Of a stretch of 57,014 nt of DNA, positions 26,915-36,700 are shown in pieces. The notes below the pieces were generated by a model. That model saw only the letters and a list, made by a program, of their open reading frames with translations, was not told the DNA's origin and did not search any database. This DNA comes from Virgibacillus sp. AGTR (GTDB taxonomy: Bacteria > Bacillota > Bacilli > Bacillales > Amphibacillaceae): NCBI RefSeq assembly GCF_016919725.2, contig NZ_JAJERH010000021.1, positions 1 to 57,014 on the forward strand, in the 5' to 3' direction. The stretch's first letter is position 1, and the number at the start of each line of letters is the position of its first letter. The position numbers and the translations under genes were made by a program.

Positions 26915-27181
26915 ATGAAAAATAATAGGTTAAAGAAGTTTATCTTTTTAGGTTCATTTTTAGGGATTATTGGGTTATTATTAATTTTTTTTAGTAATAG
27001 TATGGGAATGGCTTTCGGGGATGGTTGGCTGGTAAAGTCTGATTATGCTGACTCCTCTATATATAATTTTCAAGTAAAAGCAAATACAAATAAGTTTTTA
27101 GTAATAGGTGGTATCCTTTTTGGAATTGGCCTTACTACAGTTCTACGTGGTTATTACAAGGAATTACATAATAAAGAATAG
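26915..27181 (+). CDS. Small membrane protein, 88 aa
   Basis: ATG behind ATGAGGTGG. Residues 10-28 and 65-82 are hydrophobic; between them lies an extracellular-looking loop (FGDGWLVKSDYADSS). Two-helix hairpin topology with a positive N-terminus (MKNNRLKKF). No family recognised. It follows the 60-aa membrane gene by 107 bases and may be expressed with it. A terminator at 27217-27251 ends it. Confidence 0.6.
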   Translation: MKNNRLKKFIFLGSFLGIIGLLLIFFSNSMGMAFGDGWLVKSDYADSSIYNFQVKANTNKFLVIGGILFGIGLTTVLRGYYKELHNKE

Positions 27182-27216
27182 AAGAAATGCTGTTTTTTTA
27201 GTACCACTATGCAGCG

Positions 27217-27251
27217 ATCGGGCGCTTTTCAGAACACGGAAGGCGTTTTTT
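27217..27251 (+). terminator. Terminator after the 88-aa gene
   Basis: CGCTTTT and GGAAGGCG pair around a nine-base loop and are followed by seven T. The intergenic repeat copy A begins directly after this T-run. Confidence 0.5.
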
Positions 27252-27433
27252 TATAGTCTTGGAAATTATAAAATTTGCCCGTGTAGATAAATATGGGCGT
27301 GTTGAGCCGCGTTCAGCTCCAGCGAATCGCCCTAACCTAAGTCATCATCGGCTCGCAAGCTACCGAGATTCCTTTATTTCCGTTGACTCGCCCTAGTCAC
27401 TACGTTTCTAATGAGCGCTTACGCTTTTGTTCC
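27252..27433 (+). repeat. Intergenic repeat copy A (about 180 bases)
   Basis: It begins TATAGTCTTGGAAATTATAA, contains CCGTTGACTCGCCCTAGTCA and ends GAGCGCTTACGCTTTTGTTC. Recognisably the same sequence lies at 41808-42013 and 55240-55447. Similar sequences ending GCGCTTGCGCTTTT are common between genes of Bacillaceae. Copy A lacks the AGAAACGAGGCGACT block of the others. Confidence 0.75.
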
Positions 27434-27527
27434 TTTTTTGGTTATTTTATCGAAACATGAAACATGGATCCAAGTTAATACGTATTGTATGATGCATGCA
27501 AAAATATAAATAGCAAGGATTGATTTT

Positions 27528-27758
27528 ATGTTATGGATAATTACACAAAATAAACAAAGCTTGATGAATGTAAAAGAAGTTACTGTCAATGGAAAAAAGA
27601 TAGAAGGGATCATTGGCAGTGCGAGTTTGGATGAATGGAGTAAAGTTTTGGGGAAATATGAATCAAACGAAAGAGCTGTAGAAGTTCTTGATCAAATAGT
27701 TAGGAAACTAGAAGAAAGTAATGGTATATCAGTGACATTTACGATGCCTAAAAATTAA
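27528..27758 (+). CDS. Conserved small hypothetical protein, 76 aa
   Basis: Starts at ATG with AAGGA upstream. It reads MLWIITQNKQSLMNVKEVTV, then GKYESNERAVEVLDQIVRKL and a terminal VTFTMPKN. I recall a family of similar short Firmicute proteins (..WIITQ.K.SL.NV.E..V ... LG.Y....A..VLD.I) with no assigned function. It is followed by its own hairpin at 27774-27810. Likely a soluble alpha/beta protein. Confidence 0.65.
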   Translation: MLWIITQNKQSLMNVKEVTVNGKKIEGIIGSASLDEWSKVLGKYESNERAVEVLDQIVRKLEESNGISVTFTMPKN

Positions 27759-27773
27759 ACACGTATTCAAATA

Positions 27774-27810
27774 AAAGAGCGTAATTCTTGAAGTGAGAAT
27801 AGTGCTCTTT
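27774..27810 (+). terminator. Terminator after the 76-aa gene
   Basis: AAAGAGC and GCTCTTT arms around an inner AATTCT/AGAAT pair. The T-run is short, so efficiency is uncertain. Confidence 0.5.
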
Positions 27811-27902
27811 GTGTTATGAGGACCATATTGTTAATCAAGCTTGTTAAATACTATTGGTTTTCATAATCGAATAATTAGCTGAATGCGTATTCTCTAGTTA
27901 AA

Positions 27903-27999
27903 TGTCTGATTGGTTTAAGGGCCTTGGGTCATACCCTTGTGGTACTAACAATCAGTGGGGAAAACAAAACCCCCACTGATTGAAGTTTCACTCTATATT
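27903..27999 (+). repeat. Orphan omega-RNA-like element, copy 2
   Basis: Contains TGTCTGATTGGTTTAAGGGC, GGTCATACCCTTGTGGTACT and a strong hairpin AATCAGTGGGG / CCCCACTGATT, ending GAAGTTTCACTCTAT. It abuts the 3' end of adhE. It is the best-formed terminal hairpin of the set, but upstream scaffold and tnpB are absent. Confidence 0.6.
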
Positions 28000-28009
28000 T
28001 TAGGAGAAA

Positions 28010-30604
28010 CTACCCTTTATACGCATTGCGATATACTTCAGTTAACTCCTTAACAAGTGGCAATTTAGGGTTAGTTATTGTACATTGATCTTCGAAAGCA
28101 CGGTCTGCAAGATAGTTTACTTTTGCTTCGAAAGCATTTTTATCTACGCCATTTTCTGCGATACTCATTGGAATGTCCAATTCTTTTGCCAATTTATAAA
28201 TAGCTTGAACTAGGCTTTCAACGCCTTCTTCTGTTGTGCTTGCAGGCAATCCTAATATTTTAGCAATTTCGGCATAACGTTTGTCAGCAATAAAGTATTC
28301 GTATTTAGGAAATGACACAAACTTCGTTGGTTTTTTCGCATTATAGCGAATAACATGCGGCAAAAGTATCGCATTGGCACGACCATGCGCAATATGGAAT
28401 TCTGCCCCTAGTTTGTGTGCAAGACTATGGTTAATACCTAAGAATGCATTTGCAAATGCCATTCCAGCAATGGTAGAAGCGTTGTGCACTTTTTCTCTTG
28501 CTAATGCATTGTTACCATCTCGATAAGCTTGTGGTAAATAATCAAAGACAAGCTGAATGGCTTTAATTGCGAGCCCATCTGTGTAGTCATTTGCCATATT
28601 AGAAACGTAAGCTTCGATCGCGTGTGTTAAAACGTCCATCCCAGTGTCAGCTGTTACTGTTTTAGGAACAGTCATCACAAATTGTGGATCAACAATGGCT
28701 ACGTCTGGTGTTAATTCATAATCTGCTAACGGATATTTTACATTGTTTTCTTTATCTGTAATAACAGAGAAAGAGGTGACTTCAGATCCAGTACCAGAAG
28801 TGGTAGGAATTGCAACAAATTGTGCACGTTGACCTAGTTCTGGATATTTGTATGCACGTTTACGGATATCTAAGAACTTTTGTTTTAAACCATTAAAGTC
28901 TGTTTCTGGATATTCATGGAATAACCACATTCCTTTGGCCGCATCCATTGCTGATCCACCACCAAGCGCAATAATTACATCTGGTTGGAAGTTATCCATT
29001 GCAGTAGCACCACGTATAACCGTGTCTTTTGATGGATCTGGTTCTACATCAGAGAAAATTTCGCAGTGTACATAATCTGAACGTTTACGTAAGTGATATA
29101 GGACTTTATCAACATATCCTAATTTAACCATCATGGGATCTGTTACGATAAATGCTTTAGAGATCCCAGGCATTTTTGCTAAATACTGTACTGCATTCTT
29201 TTCAAAATAAACTTTTGGTGGAATTTTGAACCATTGCATATTAACATTCCTTCTCGCCATTTTTTTTATGTTAATTAAATGCGTTGCCCCTACGTTTGTA
29301 GATACAGAGTTTCCGCCATAAGAACCACATCCAAGTGTTAAAGATGGCAAATAAGCATTGTAGATGTCACCAATTGCCCCTTGAGAAGAAGGAGCATTGA
29401 CAATAATACGTCCTGCTTTCATTCTTCTCCCAAACGCATCTATGGTTTCTTTATTTTCAGAATGAATAACTGCAGAGTGTCCTAAACCACCAAATTCAAG
29501 CATTTCTTCTGCACGTTTAAATCCTTCTTCGTTATTGTTTACTTTATAAGCTGCGAGCACTGGACTTAATTTTTCATGAGAAAGTGGATGGTCCTGTCCA
29601 ACACCTGTTAATTCAGCTACAAGAATTTTTGTATCTTCAGGTACTTTAACGCCTGCCATTTCAGCAATTTTTACAGGCTCCATACCAACAATGGAAGGGT
29701 TAACGGTGCATGTGTCGTTAATAACAAGTTTTTCTACTTTTGCTTTTTCGGTAGGGCTTAAAAAGTAAACCTTGTTATCAATCATTTCTTGTTTTACTTG
29801 ATTGTAGATTTCTTTATCAACAATAATTGCTTGTTCTGATGCACAAATCATACCATTGTCAAATGTTTTGGAAAGAATAACATCATTTACAGCACGTTTA
29901 ACGTTAACTGACTTTTCGATATAGCAAGGAACGTTACCAGGACCTACACCTAAAGCAGGTTTACCAGAGCTGTATGCTGATTTAACCATTCCAGGCCCAC
30001 CTGTTGCCAAAATAGTTGCTATACCATCATGCTTCATTAATGTTTGTGTCCCCTCAATAGATGGATTTTCAACCCATTGAATACAATTTTGGGGTGCACC
30101 AGCTTTTACTGCTGCATCATACACAACCTTAGCTGCAGTGGAGCTGCATTTTTGTGCAGATGGGTGGAAAGCAAAAATAATAGGATTTCCTGTTTTAATA
30201 GAAATAATGGATTTAAATAATGTTGTGGAAGTTGGGTTAGTTACTGGTGTTATCCCAGCAATAACACCAATTGGTTCAGCGATTTCTACTATACCTTCAT
30301 GGTCGTTCTCGCTAATTACACCAACTGTTTTATCATATTTTATATTATGATACACATATTCGGTTGCGAAAATATTTTTAATGATTTTATCTTCATATAT
30401 ACCACGTCCAGTTTCTTCAACGGCTAATTTCGCAAGTTGCATATGTTGGTCTAATCCTGCAAGCGCCATTTCCTTAACGATGTTATCAATTCGTTTTTGA
30501 TCTAGATTTTTCATTTCTGTTAGTGCTTCTTGTGCATTTTTTACTAATTTGTCAATGCTCTCTGTAACAGTTGTTGCTTGTTTTTCTTCTAATGTTGTAA
30601 CCAT
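28010..30604 (-). CDS. adhE: Bifunctional acetaldehyde-CoA/alcohol dehydrogenase AdhE
   Basis: An 864-aa fusion enzyme that turns acetyl-CoA into ethanol and regenerates NAD+ in fermentation. The N-terminal aldehyde dehydrogenase carries the catalytic Cys in [10 protein letters not shown] near residue 243. The C-terminal iron alcohol dehydrogenase has [13 protein letters not shown], the iron-site His in [15 protein letters not shown] and [15 protein letters not shown] at 30604 follows TAGGAGGT; an upstream in-frame start would add 13 residues with no ribosome site. A half Rex site (TATTTCACAAAT) lies 20-odd bases upstream. The neighbouring pflB-pflA supplies acetyl-CoA and formate. Confidence 0.95.
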   Translation of the reverse strand: MVTTLEEKQATTVTESIDKLVKNAQEALTEMKNLDQKRIDNIVKEMALAGLDQHMQLAKLAVEETGRGIYEDKIIKNIFATEYVYHNIKYDKTVGVISENDHEGIVEIAEPIGVIAGITPVTNPTSTTLFKSIISIKTGNPIIFAFHPSAQKCSSTAAKVVYDAAVKAGAPQNCIQWVENPSIEGTQTLMKHDGIATILATGGPGMVKSAYSSGKPALGVGPGNVPCYIEKSVNVKRAVNDVILSKTFDNGMICASEQAIIVDKEIYNQVKQEMIDNKVYFLSPTEKAKVEKLVINDTCTVNPSIVGMEPVKIAEMAGVKVPEDTKILVAELTGVGQDHPLSHEKLSPVLAAYKVNNNEEGFKRAEEMLEFGGLGHSAVIHSENKETIDAFGRRMKAGRIIVNAPSSQGAIGDIYNAYLPSLTLGCGSYGGNSVSTNVGATHLINIKKMARRNVNMQWFKIPPKVYFEKNAVQYLAKMPGISKAFIVTDPMMVKLGYVDKVLYHLRKRSDYVHCEIFSDVEPDPSKDTVIRGATAMDNFQPDVIIALGGGSAMDAAKGMWLFHEYPETDFNGLKQKFLDIRKRAYKYPELGQRAQFVAIPTTSGTGSEVTSFSVITDKENNVKYPLADYELTPDVAIVDPQFVMTVPKTVTADTGMDVLTHAIEAYVSNMANDYTDGLAIKAIQLVFDYLPQAYRDGNNALAREKVHNASTIAGMAFANAFLGINHSLAHKLGAEFHIAHGRANAILLPHVIRYNAKKPTKFVSFPKYEYFIADKRYAEIAKILGLPASTTEEGVESLVQAIYKLAKELDIPMSIAENGVDKNAFEAKVNYLADRAFEDQCTITNPKLPLVKELTEVYRNAYKG

Positions 30605-30659
30605 TAGAATACCTCCTAATTTTATTTGTGAAATACTGAGCATGTTATCTCAAAAAAAA

Positions 30660-30890
30660 TTATTGCATTACTGACGGATTACGGGGTACTTTGACAAAAG
30701 AAATATCTTTAAAAATACGCGTGTTTGGCTTGATTACCACAACATAATGCTTCGTCCAAATATAATTTGGTGTGTCTTGATTTTCTTCAAAACACATAGC
30801 TTCAAATGCATCACCGACTTGTTGTTCAAAGCGTTCTTGTGTGTAAGATTCAGCGTCTGTGCTAAACTCTTTCCACTCGTTTAGAATCAT
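30660..30890 (-). CDS. Small hypothetical protein upstream of adhE, 76 aa
   Basis: ATG behind GGGGGGATAAAAT. The protein is acidic at the N-terminus (MILNEWKEFSTDAESYTQER) and ends with a beta-like half (YVVVIKPNTRIFKDISFVKV). No family recognised. It precedes adhE by 55 bases without a terminator, so it is very likely in the same anaerobic transcript. Confidence 0.65.
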   Translation of the reverse strand: MILNEWKEFSTDAESYTQERFEQQVGDAFEAMCFEENQDTPNYIWTKHYVVVIKPNTRIFKDISFVKVPRNPSVMQ

Positions 30891-30934
30891 ATTTTATCCC
30901 CCCTTCGCATTTTCTGATTTCATCATAACATCTA

Positions 30935-30984
30935 TTTAGGATTACAAAATAACGGATTTGTGATAAAAATGTGAAAAAATCACA
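30935..30984 (-). promoter_or_regulatory. Promoter region of the adhE transcript with FNR-like palindrome
   Basis: TGTGAAAAAATCACA (30970-30984) is an FNR/CRP-type palindrome, though with a 5-base instead of the usual 6-base centre. Read on the minus strand, TGTAAT at 30942-30947 could be the -10. A start near 30935 would put the palindrome about 42 bases upstream, as for FNR activation. Confidence 0.45.
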
Positions 30985-31093
30985 TATAGACAGAAGGATT
31001 CTTTTTGGAAGAGGAATACAAACATGATTATGTGACATCTTTAATCGCTTCCCAGTAAAAGAATCAGTTATATTGATCCCGCATGTAACTGGC

Positions 31094-31284
31094 AGTAAGT
31101 CCCCACCTCAAGCAATGAGGAGAAACCAAGTATGGATAAGTGGTGGGTCCAGCTGTCAGTAAATGTCCGATTGATTCGGGCCTACACGGAAGTAGGTCAC
31201 AAAGGCGTTGCTACAGGACGTGGTGAATCAAGCCTTTGTACGTATATATTTCAGTAAAAACCGGATGGAAGTTTCACTCTATCT
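31094..31284 (+). repeat. Orphan omega-RNA-like element, copy 3
   Basis: The longest copy: CAGTAAGTCCCCACCTCAAG, AATGAGGAGAAACCAAG, then CAGTAAATGTCCGATTGATT, a divergent GGCCTACACGGAAGTAGGTC arm and the end GGAAGTTTCACTCTAT. The 5' scaffold matches copy 1 (8267) and the rest matches copies 2 and 4. It sits between the divergent adhE and pflB promoters, without a tnpB. Confidence 0.55.
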
Positions 31285-31480
31285 GTATTAGTTTTAAAGT
31301 GAGAAATATTTAAACAGTGTATTTCAGTCAAGCTGCACATTAATATAAATCCTTTTGTAATTAGATTGAATCATTACTATATCAATATTTTATAGGTGTA
31401 CTTATCATGTATTTTATTGGCATATTTGCTTATGTTAGAATTTGAACATTTTTAGAACTTTGATTATAACAGGTCAAAAA

Positions 31481-31557
31481 TGTGATGTTTTTCACTTTTT
31501 TTTATGTACGAAAAGGTATAAACTTAAATTAAGATATATTTGTGAAATATTTCACAA
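31481..31557 (+). promoter_or_regulatory. pflB promoter with FNR box and Rex box
   Basis: TGTGATGTTTTTCACT (31481-31496) fits the Bacillus FNR box TGTGA-N6-TCACT exactly. A -10 like TATAAA lies at 31517-31522, so transcription would begin near 31530, with the box at about -41.5. TTGTGAAATATTTCACAA (31540-31557) is a perfect Rex palindrome downstream of that start. Together these predict activation without oxygen and repression at high NAD+/NADH. Confidence 0.8.
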
Positions 31558-31583
31558 ATAGAATCAATGAGGAGGTATAGGAA

Positions 31584-33839
31584 ATGAAAGTAGCAGAAGA
31601 AGTTACACAAAGAGTTCCTTGGGATGGCTTCCGTGAAGGTAGATGGCAAAAGGAAATTGATGTCAGAGATTTTATTTTGAAGAATTTTACGTTGTATGAA
31701 GGAAATGAAGCATTTTTAGCAGCTCCTACTGATGCTACAAAAGCATTATGGGACAAAGTAATGGAATTAACCAAAAAAGAACGCGAAAACGGGGGAGTAT
31801 ATGATTTAGATACGAAGATCGTATCTACCATTATTTCACATGGCGCAGGGTATCTGGACAGAGACCAAGAAAAAATAGTTGGTGTCCAAACAGATGAACC
31901 CTTCAAACGTTCTTTACAACCCTTTGGTGGTATTCGTATGGCAGTAGCTGCTGCAGAATCGTATGGATATAAAATTGATGATGAAGTAGTAAAAACATTT
32001 ACCGATTACCGAAAAACGCATAATCAAGGTGTATTCGATGCATATACACCAGAAATTAGAACAGCAAGAAAAGCTGGAATTGTAACTGGTTTGCCTGATG
32101 CATATGGACGTGGACGTATCATCGGTGACTATCGTCGTGTTGCATTATATGGTGTGGATCACTTAATTGCGGAGAAGAAAAAAGAACTTGATTTAATTGG
32201 TAATGGAACCATGACAGATGATGTTATCCGTGATCGTGAAGAAACTTCAGAGCAAATTCGCGCCTTACAGGAATTAAAACAACTTGGTAAAGCATACGGT
32301 TTTGATATTGCAAAACCGGCAATAACTGCACAAGAAGCTTTCCAATGGTTATATTTTGGTTATCTTGCTGCTATTAAAGAACAGAATGGTGCTGCTATGA
32401 GTCTTGGTCGTGTATCTACATTCCTAGATATTTATATAGAGAGAGATATTAAAAATGGTGTTATAACAGAAGAAGAAGCTCAAGAATTGGTAGATCATTT
32501 TGTTATGAAGCTACGCCTGGTGAAATTTGCAAGAACACCTGAATATAATGAATTGTTCAGTGGAGATCCAACTTGGGTCACAGAGTCATTAGCAGGTATC
32601 GCGGAAGACGGTCGCCCGCTAGTTACAAAGAACTCTTATCGATTCTTACACACATTAGATAATTTAGGACCAGCACCAGAACCAAATTTAACTGTACTAT
32701 GGTCTACTAAATTACCTGATAACTACAAAAAATACTGTGCTAATATGTCTATCAAAACGAGTTCCATTCAGTATGAAAATGATGATTTAATGCGCGAACA
32801 TTATGGTGATGATTATGGTATAGCATGCTGTGTATCTGCTATGCGTATCGGTAAGCAAATGCAGTTTTTTGGTGCACGTGCAAATCTTGCAAAAGCACTG
32901 CTTTATGCCATTAACGGCGGAGTGGATGAAAAATTAAAAATACAAGTAGCTCCAAACTATGCACCAATCACTTCAGATTATCTTGACTATGAGGAAGTAA
33001 GAGAAAAATATGATACCATCTTAGATTGGTTATCAGGGCTATATGTAAATGCGTTAAATATCATTCACTATATGCACGATAGATATAGCTATGAACGAAT
33101 TGAGATGGCACTACATGATCGCGAGGTATTACGTACGATGGCATGTGGTATTGCCGGACTTTCAGTTGTTGCTGATTCATTAAGTGCGATTAAATATGCA
33201 CAAGTGAGAGCGATTCGCGATCAAGATGGTATTGTCGTTGATTACGAAATCGAAGGAGACTTCCCTAAATATGGTAACAATGATGATCGCGTAGACGAAA
33301 TTGCGGTAGATGTAGTGAAAACATTTATGAACAAAATCAAAAAACATCATACCTATCGAAATTCTGTTCATACGCAGTCTATTCTTACGATTACTTCTAA
33401 TGTTGTATATGGTAAGAAAACTGGAAATACACCAGATGGACGTAAAGCAGGTGAACCATTTGCGCCAGGTGCTAACCCACTTCACGGTCGCGATAAAAAC
33501 GGGTCTCTTGCTTCTTTAAGCTCAGTCGCTAAAATGCCATATGAATATTCCATGGATGGAATTTCTAATACATTCTCGATCGTGCCAAAAGCATTAGGTA
33601 AAGATGAAGAAACTAGAAAAGCAAACTTAGTTGGTATGTTAGATGGTTATGCTGTAAAGCATGGTCACCACTTAAATGTTAACGTGTTTGATCGAGAAAC
33701 ATTACTGGCAGCAATGGAACATCCAGAAGAATATCCACAGTTAACTATCCGTGTATCTGGATACGCAGTTAACTTCATTAAATTAACAAGAGAACAACAA
33801 ATGGATGTAATTCATCGTACGTTCCATGAAAGTATGTAA
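31584..33839 (+). CDS. pflB: Formate C-acetyltransferase (pyruvate formate-lyase)
   Basis: A 751-aa glycyl-radical enzyme converting pyruvate plus CoA to acetyl-CoA and formate. The catalytic Cys pair is in GIACCVSAM near residue 413, and the radical Gly loop is RVSGYAVNF near 728. The length matches the usual 740-760 aa. ATG lies behind GAGGAGGTA. The activating enzyme gene follows after a 205-base inverted-repeat element. The upstream FNR and Rex sites give anaerobic control. Confidence 0.96.
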   Translation: MKVAEEVTQRVPWDGFREGRWQKEIDVRDFILKNFTLYEGNEAFLAAPTDATKALWDKVMELTKKERENGGVYDLDTKIVSTIISHGAGYLDRDQEKIVGVQTDEPFKRSLQPFGGIRMAVAAAESYGYKIDDEVVKTFTDYRKTHNQGVFDAYTPEIRTARKAGIVTGLPDAYGRGRIIGDYRRVALYGVDHLIAEKKKELDLIGNGTMTDDVIRDREETSEQIRALQELKQLGKAYGFDIAKPAITAQEAFQWLYFGYLAAIKEQNGAAMSLGRVSTFLDIYIERDIKNGVITEEEAQELVDHFVMKLRLVKFARTPEYNELFSGDPTWVTESLAGIAEDGRPLVTKNSYRFLHTLDNLGPAPEPNLTVLWSTKLPDNYKKYCANMSIKTSSIQYENDDLMREHYGDDYGIACCVSAMRIGKQMQFFGARANLAKALLYAINGGVDEKLKIQVAPNYAPITSDYLDYEEVREKYDTILDWLSGLYVNALNIIHYMHDRYSYERIEMALHDREVLRTMACGIAGLSVVADSLSAIKYAQVRAIRDQDGIVVDYEIEGDFPKYGNNDDRVDEIAVDVVKTFMNKIKKHHTYRNSVHTQSILTITSNVVYGKKTGNTPDGRKAGEPFAPGANPLHGRDKNGSLASLSSVAKMPYEYSMDGISNTFSIVPKALGKDEETRKANLVGMLDGYAVKHGHHLNVNVFDRETLLAAMEHPEEYPQLTIRVSGYAVNFIKLTREQQMDVIHRTFHESM

Positions 33840-33890
33840 AATAAAGTGAGGCTTCCATTATTGTAGGATTATGGATGATGGGGCTGTGGT

Positions 33891-34095
33891 AAAGAGGTTG
33901 GGACATAGCTGAAATGGTTCCTTAAAAGACGATCATCCAGAATATACGTAGACATCTCCGTTTGGTGAACCACTCCGTGTGATTTGCCGCCCACGGAAAG
34001 TGGTGTATATTTCTGGAGCAGTGTCGTTGCATCGAGCATCATTTCTAATTGTTCGTTCCCCCCTTCATGCGAACTTTTTGTCCCAGCCCCTTTAA
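33891..34095. repeat. Inverted-repeat element with TGGGACA ends between pflB and pflA
   Basis: Imperfect terminal inverted repeats AAAGAGGTTGGGACA (33891-33905) and TGTCCCAGCCCCTTTAA (34079-34095) bound a 205-base non-coding element. Internal CCGCCCACGGAAAGTGG resembles the core of the element at 36891-37193. Small mobile or RNA-structured repeats with GGCTGGGACA ends are known from several Firmicutes. Confidence 0.65.
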
Positions 34096-34119
34096 AATCT
34101 AGCAAGGAGGGCGAGTAAG

Positions 34120-34869
34120 ATGAACGGACGAATTCATTCAATAGAAACGTGTGGTACCGTTGATGGACCTGGTCTACGATATGTAATATTTACACAAGGG
34201 TGCTTATTACGTTGTAAATTTTGTCATAACCCTGACACGTGGAAAATGGGAGATGGAAAAGAAATGTCAGTAGAAGAATTAGTAAAAGACATTAAAGATT
34301 ATCTCCCATTCTTCCAAGCTACTAATGGCGGAGTAACTGTAAGTGGTGGAGAGCCGTTAATTCAAGCTGACTTTTTAGTTGAATTATTTACGGAGCTAAA
34401 AAAGCTAGGAATACACACTACTATTGATAGTTCCGCTGGCTGCTTTAGTCGCTCTCCACGCTTTATAGAGACTTTAAATAAATTATTAGAGGTAACAGAC
34501 TTAATTTTATTAGATTTAAAGCATATTGATCCAGTCGAGCATAAAGAATTGACTGGCATGTCAAATGAACACATTATTGATATGGCCAGATATTTAGATC
34601 AAAAGAATATTCCTGTCTGGATTCGTCATGTTTTGGTACCTGGTGGTAGTGATAATGATGAATATTTGCAGCGGTTGTCTGATTTTATTGCCACTTTAAA
34701 TAATGTGGAAAAAATTGAAGTATTGCCTTACCATAAGTTAGGTGTATACAAATGGGAAAACCTTGGTCTTGCTTATCCGCTTGAAGGTGTCGAACCACCG
34801 ACAGCAGAGCGGGTGAAGCATGCAGAAGATATATTAAATCGATCTTATTTAATGGTAACCAAGCAATAA
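34120..34869 (+). CDS. pflA: Pyruvate formate-lyase-activating enzyme (radical SAM)
   Basis: A 249-aa activase. CLLRCKFCHNPDTW near residue 27 has the CX3CX2C iron-sulfur motif of radical SAM proteins, followed by the SAM-contact GGVTVSGGEPL. It installs the glycyl radical on PflB. ATG follows AAGGAGGGCG. It probably depends on the pflB promoter, although the intervening repeat may separate them. Confidence 0.95.
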   Translation: MNGRIHSIETCGTVDGPGLRYVIFTQGCLLRCKFCHNPDTWKMGDGKEMSVEELVKDIKDYLPFFQATNGGVTVSGGEPLIQADFLVELFTELKKLGIHTTIDSSAGCFSRSPRFIETLNKLLEVTDLILLDLKHIDPVEHKELTGMSNEHIIDMARYLDQKNIPVWIRHVLVPGGSDNDEYLQRLSDFIATLNNVEKIEVLPYHKLGVYKWENLGLAYPLEGVEPPTAERVKHAEDILNRSYLMVTKQ

Positions 34870-34955
34870 AAAATAAGTTCTATCAATCTAATAGTAATAG
34901 TAGATGAGAAAATTGACATGATAGTGTTTTAACATCATCTGCATGCTTGAATTTG

Positions 34956-35031
34956 AATAATCGAACGAAAGATGTCTGGAATTTATTAACGTTCGCATTT
35001 TGTTGACATTTATTGAAATTGATCGTATGAT
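34956..35031 (+). promoter_or_regulatory. PurR operator and promoter of pbuG
   Basis: Inverted CGAAC (34962-34966) and GTTCG (34991-34995) cores within AT-rich flanks form a pair of PurBoxes. Next come TTGACA (35003-35008) and TATGAT (35026-35031) with a 17-base spacer. Confidence 0.75.
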
Positions 35032-35052
35032 TATCCTAGGTTTTAATGATAA

Positions 35053-35120
35053 ATGCGTATAATTTCGGGGATATGGCCCAGAGTTTCTACCAGACCGCCG
35101 TAAATGGTCTGACTACGCAA
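35053..35120 (+). promoter_or_regulatory. Guanine riboswitch of pbuG
   Basis: A complete purine aptamer. P1 arms are TGCGTA and TACGCA, the junction has GATATGG and GTTTCTACC, and P3 is CAGACC...GGTCTG. The specificity base in GACTACG is C, the guanine/hypoxanthine type. In the ligand-bound state it should favour the terminator at 35197-35240. Confidence 0.92.
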
Positions 35121-35196
35121 AATGTTTATGAATGAAGAACTTATTCTATGATTATTTTTGTTATTTTACGAAAAACATTCATCTCATTTTGCATAG

Positions 35197-35240
35197 TAAA
35201 AGAGCGCTCATTTGGTCATATGACGATAGAGCGCTCTTTT
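35197..35240 (+). terminator. Riboswitch-controlled terminator before pbuG
   Basis: Stem AAAAGAGCGCTC / GAGCGCTCTTTT with T-run. The bases just 5' of it (35185-35196, CATTTTGCATAG) can pair 11 of 12 with the P1 3' strand CTACGCAAAATG, giving a competing structure. Confidence 0.85.
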
Positions 35241-35329
35241 GTTGTCTTCACCTTTTCATGAAACGTGTATGGTGATTGCAGGAGTGGTCTTCCCCGAATA
35301 ATGTGTCAGTATATGAAGGGGGAAGAATT

Positions 35330-36664
35330 GTGAAGAAGTTTTTTCGTTTTGAGGAGTTACGTACGAATTATCGTACAGAATTTATGGCAGGACTAACGAC
35401 TTTCTTGGCCATGGCATATATCCTCTTTGTAAATCCCTCTACGTTAGCTCTTGTTGGGATTGAAGAATTACCTGATGGCGTAACACGTATGGATCAGGAT
35501 GCTGTGTTTGCTGCTACTGCAATTGCAGCAGCAGTAGGATCGTTGTTTATGGGAATTATAGCTAAATATCCAATAGCATTAGCGCCTGGAATGGGCTTAA
35601 ATGCATTCTTTGCGTATACAGTTGTTCTTGGTTATGGGGTTCCATGGGAAACTGCACTTGCGGGAGTGCTGGCATCTGGACTTATTTTTATTGTACTTAC
35701 GTTAACAGGACTCCGCGAAAAAATTATTAATGCCATCCCGGCGAACTTAAAATTAGCTGTTGGAGCTGGTATAGGTTTTTTCATTGCTTTTATCGGTTTT
35801 CAAAACTCAGGTATTATAGTTGGTAATGAGGCAACCTTACTAGCATTAGGTGATTTAACTTCTCCAACCGTCTTACTGGCTGTATTTGGGATTGTCGTAT
35901 CTGTAATCCTAATGGCTATTGGTATAAGAGGTGGGATCTTCTATGGAATGATTATTACAGCTATTGCTGGGATGGTTGTTGGACTGATTGCACCTCCGAC
36001 GGGAATTGATGGTATCGTTGGTCATGTGCCAAGCCTTGCCCCAACGTTTGGTCAAGCCTTTGCACATTTCGGGGATATTTTTACACTACAGATGCTAGTT
36101 GTGATTTTAACGTTTCTATTTGTTGACTTTTTTGATACTGCTGGAACTTTAGTTGCTGTAGCAAATCAAGCTGGATTAATGAAGGATAATAAATTGCCAC
36201 GTGCTGGTAAGGCGTTATTTGCAGATTCAGCAGCGACGGTTGTAGGAGCCACAGTTGGTACTTCAACGACTACATCTTATGTTGAGTCAACAGCAGGAGT
36301 AGGAGCTGGGGGTCGCTCTGGTTTCACAGCTGTTGTGACGGCATTATTTTTCCTATTGGCATTGTTTTTCTCGCCTTTACTAAGTGTCGTTACATCAGAG
36401 GTTACAGCACCAGCATTAATCATCGTTGGTGTGCTCATGTCTTCTGCGTTAAAGGATATTGAATGGGATCAATTTGAAATTGCAGTACCGGCATTCCTCA
36501 TTGTGATTGCAATGCCGCTAACGTATAGTATCGCAACTGGTATAGCTATTGGCTTTATTTTCTATCCGATTACGATGCTTCTTAAAGGGCGTGCCAAAGA
36601 AATACATCCAGTTATGTACTTCCTATTTATTATTTTTATTCTGTATTTTATTTTCTTAAGCTAA
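35330..36664 (+). CDS. pbuG: Hypoxanthine/guanine permease PbuG (AzgA/NCS2-type)
   Basis: A 444-aa membrane protein with about 12 hydrophobic segments. TNYRTEFMAGLTTFLAMAY opens the first segment, APGMGLNAFFAYTVVLG is the substrate loop, and FFDTAGTLVAVA and TTSYVESTAGV are family marks. It imports hypoxanthine and guanine. I choose GTG at 35330, behind GAAGGGGGAAG, giving the MKKFFRFEE start seen in homologues. Transcription is under PurR and a guanine riboswitch, so it shuts down when purines are plentiful. Confidence 0.93.
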   Translation: MKKFFRFEELRTNYRTEFMAGLTTFLAMAYILFVNPSTLALVGIEELPDGVTRMDQDAVFAATAIAAAVGSLFMGIIAKYPIALAPGMGLNAFFAYTVVLGYGVPWETALAGVLASGLIFIVLTLTGLREKIINAIPANLKLAVGAGIGFFIAFIGFQNSGIIVGNEATLLALGDLTSPTVLLAVFGIVVSVILMAIGIRGGIFYGMIITAIAGMVVGLIAPPTGIDGIVGHVPSLAPTFGQAFAHFGDIFTLQMLVVILTFLFVDFFDTAGTLVAVANQAGLMKDNKLPRAGKALFADSAATVVGATVGTSTTTSYVESTAGVGAGGRSGFTAVVTALFFLLALFFSPLLSVVTSEVTAPALIIVGVLMSSALKDIEWDQFEIAVPAFLIVIAMPLTYSIATGIAIGFIFYPITMLLKGRAKEIHPVMYFLFIIFILYFIFLS

Positions 36665-36700
36665 TTTATAATAAGGATAGGATTATTCAAATAAAAAATT

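Noticed and set aside
27903-31284. CRISPR array
   Set aside because: Repeated blocks here are single, dispersed, of different lengths and not regularly spaced; there are no cas genes.
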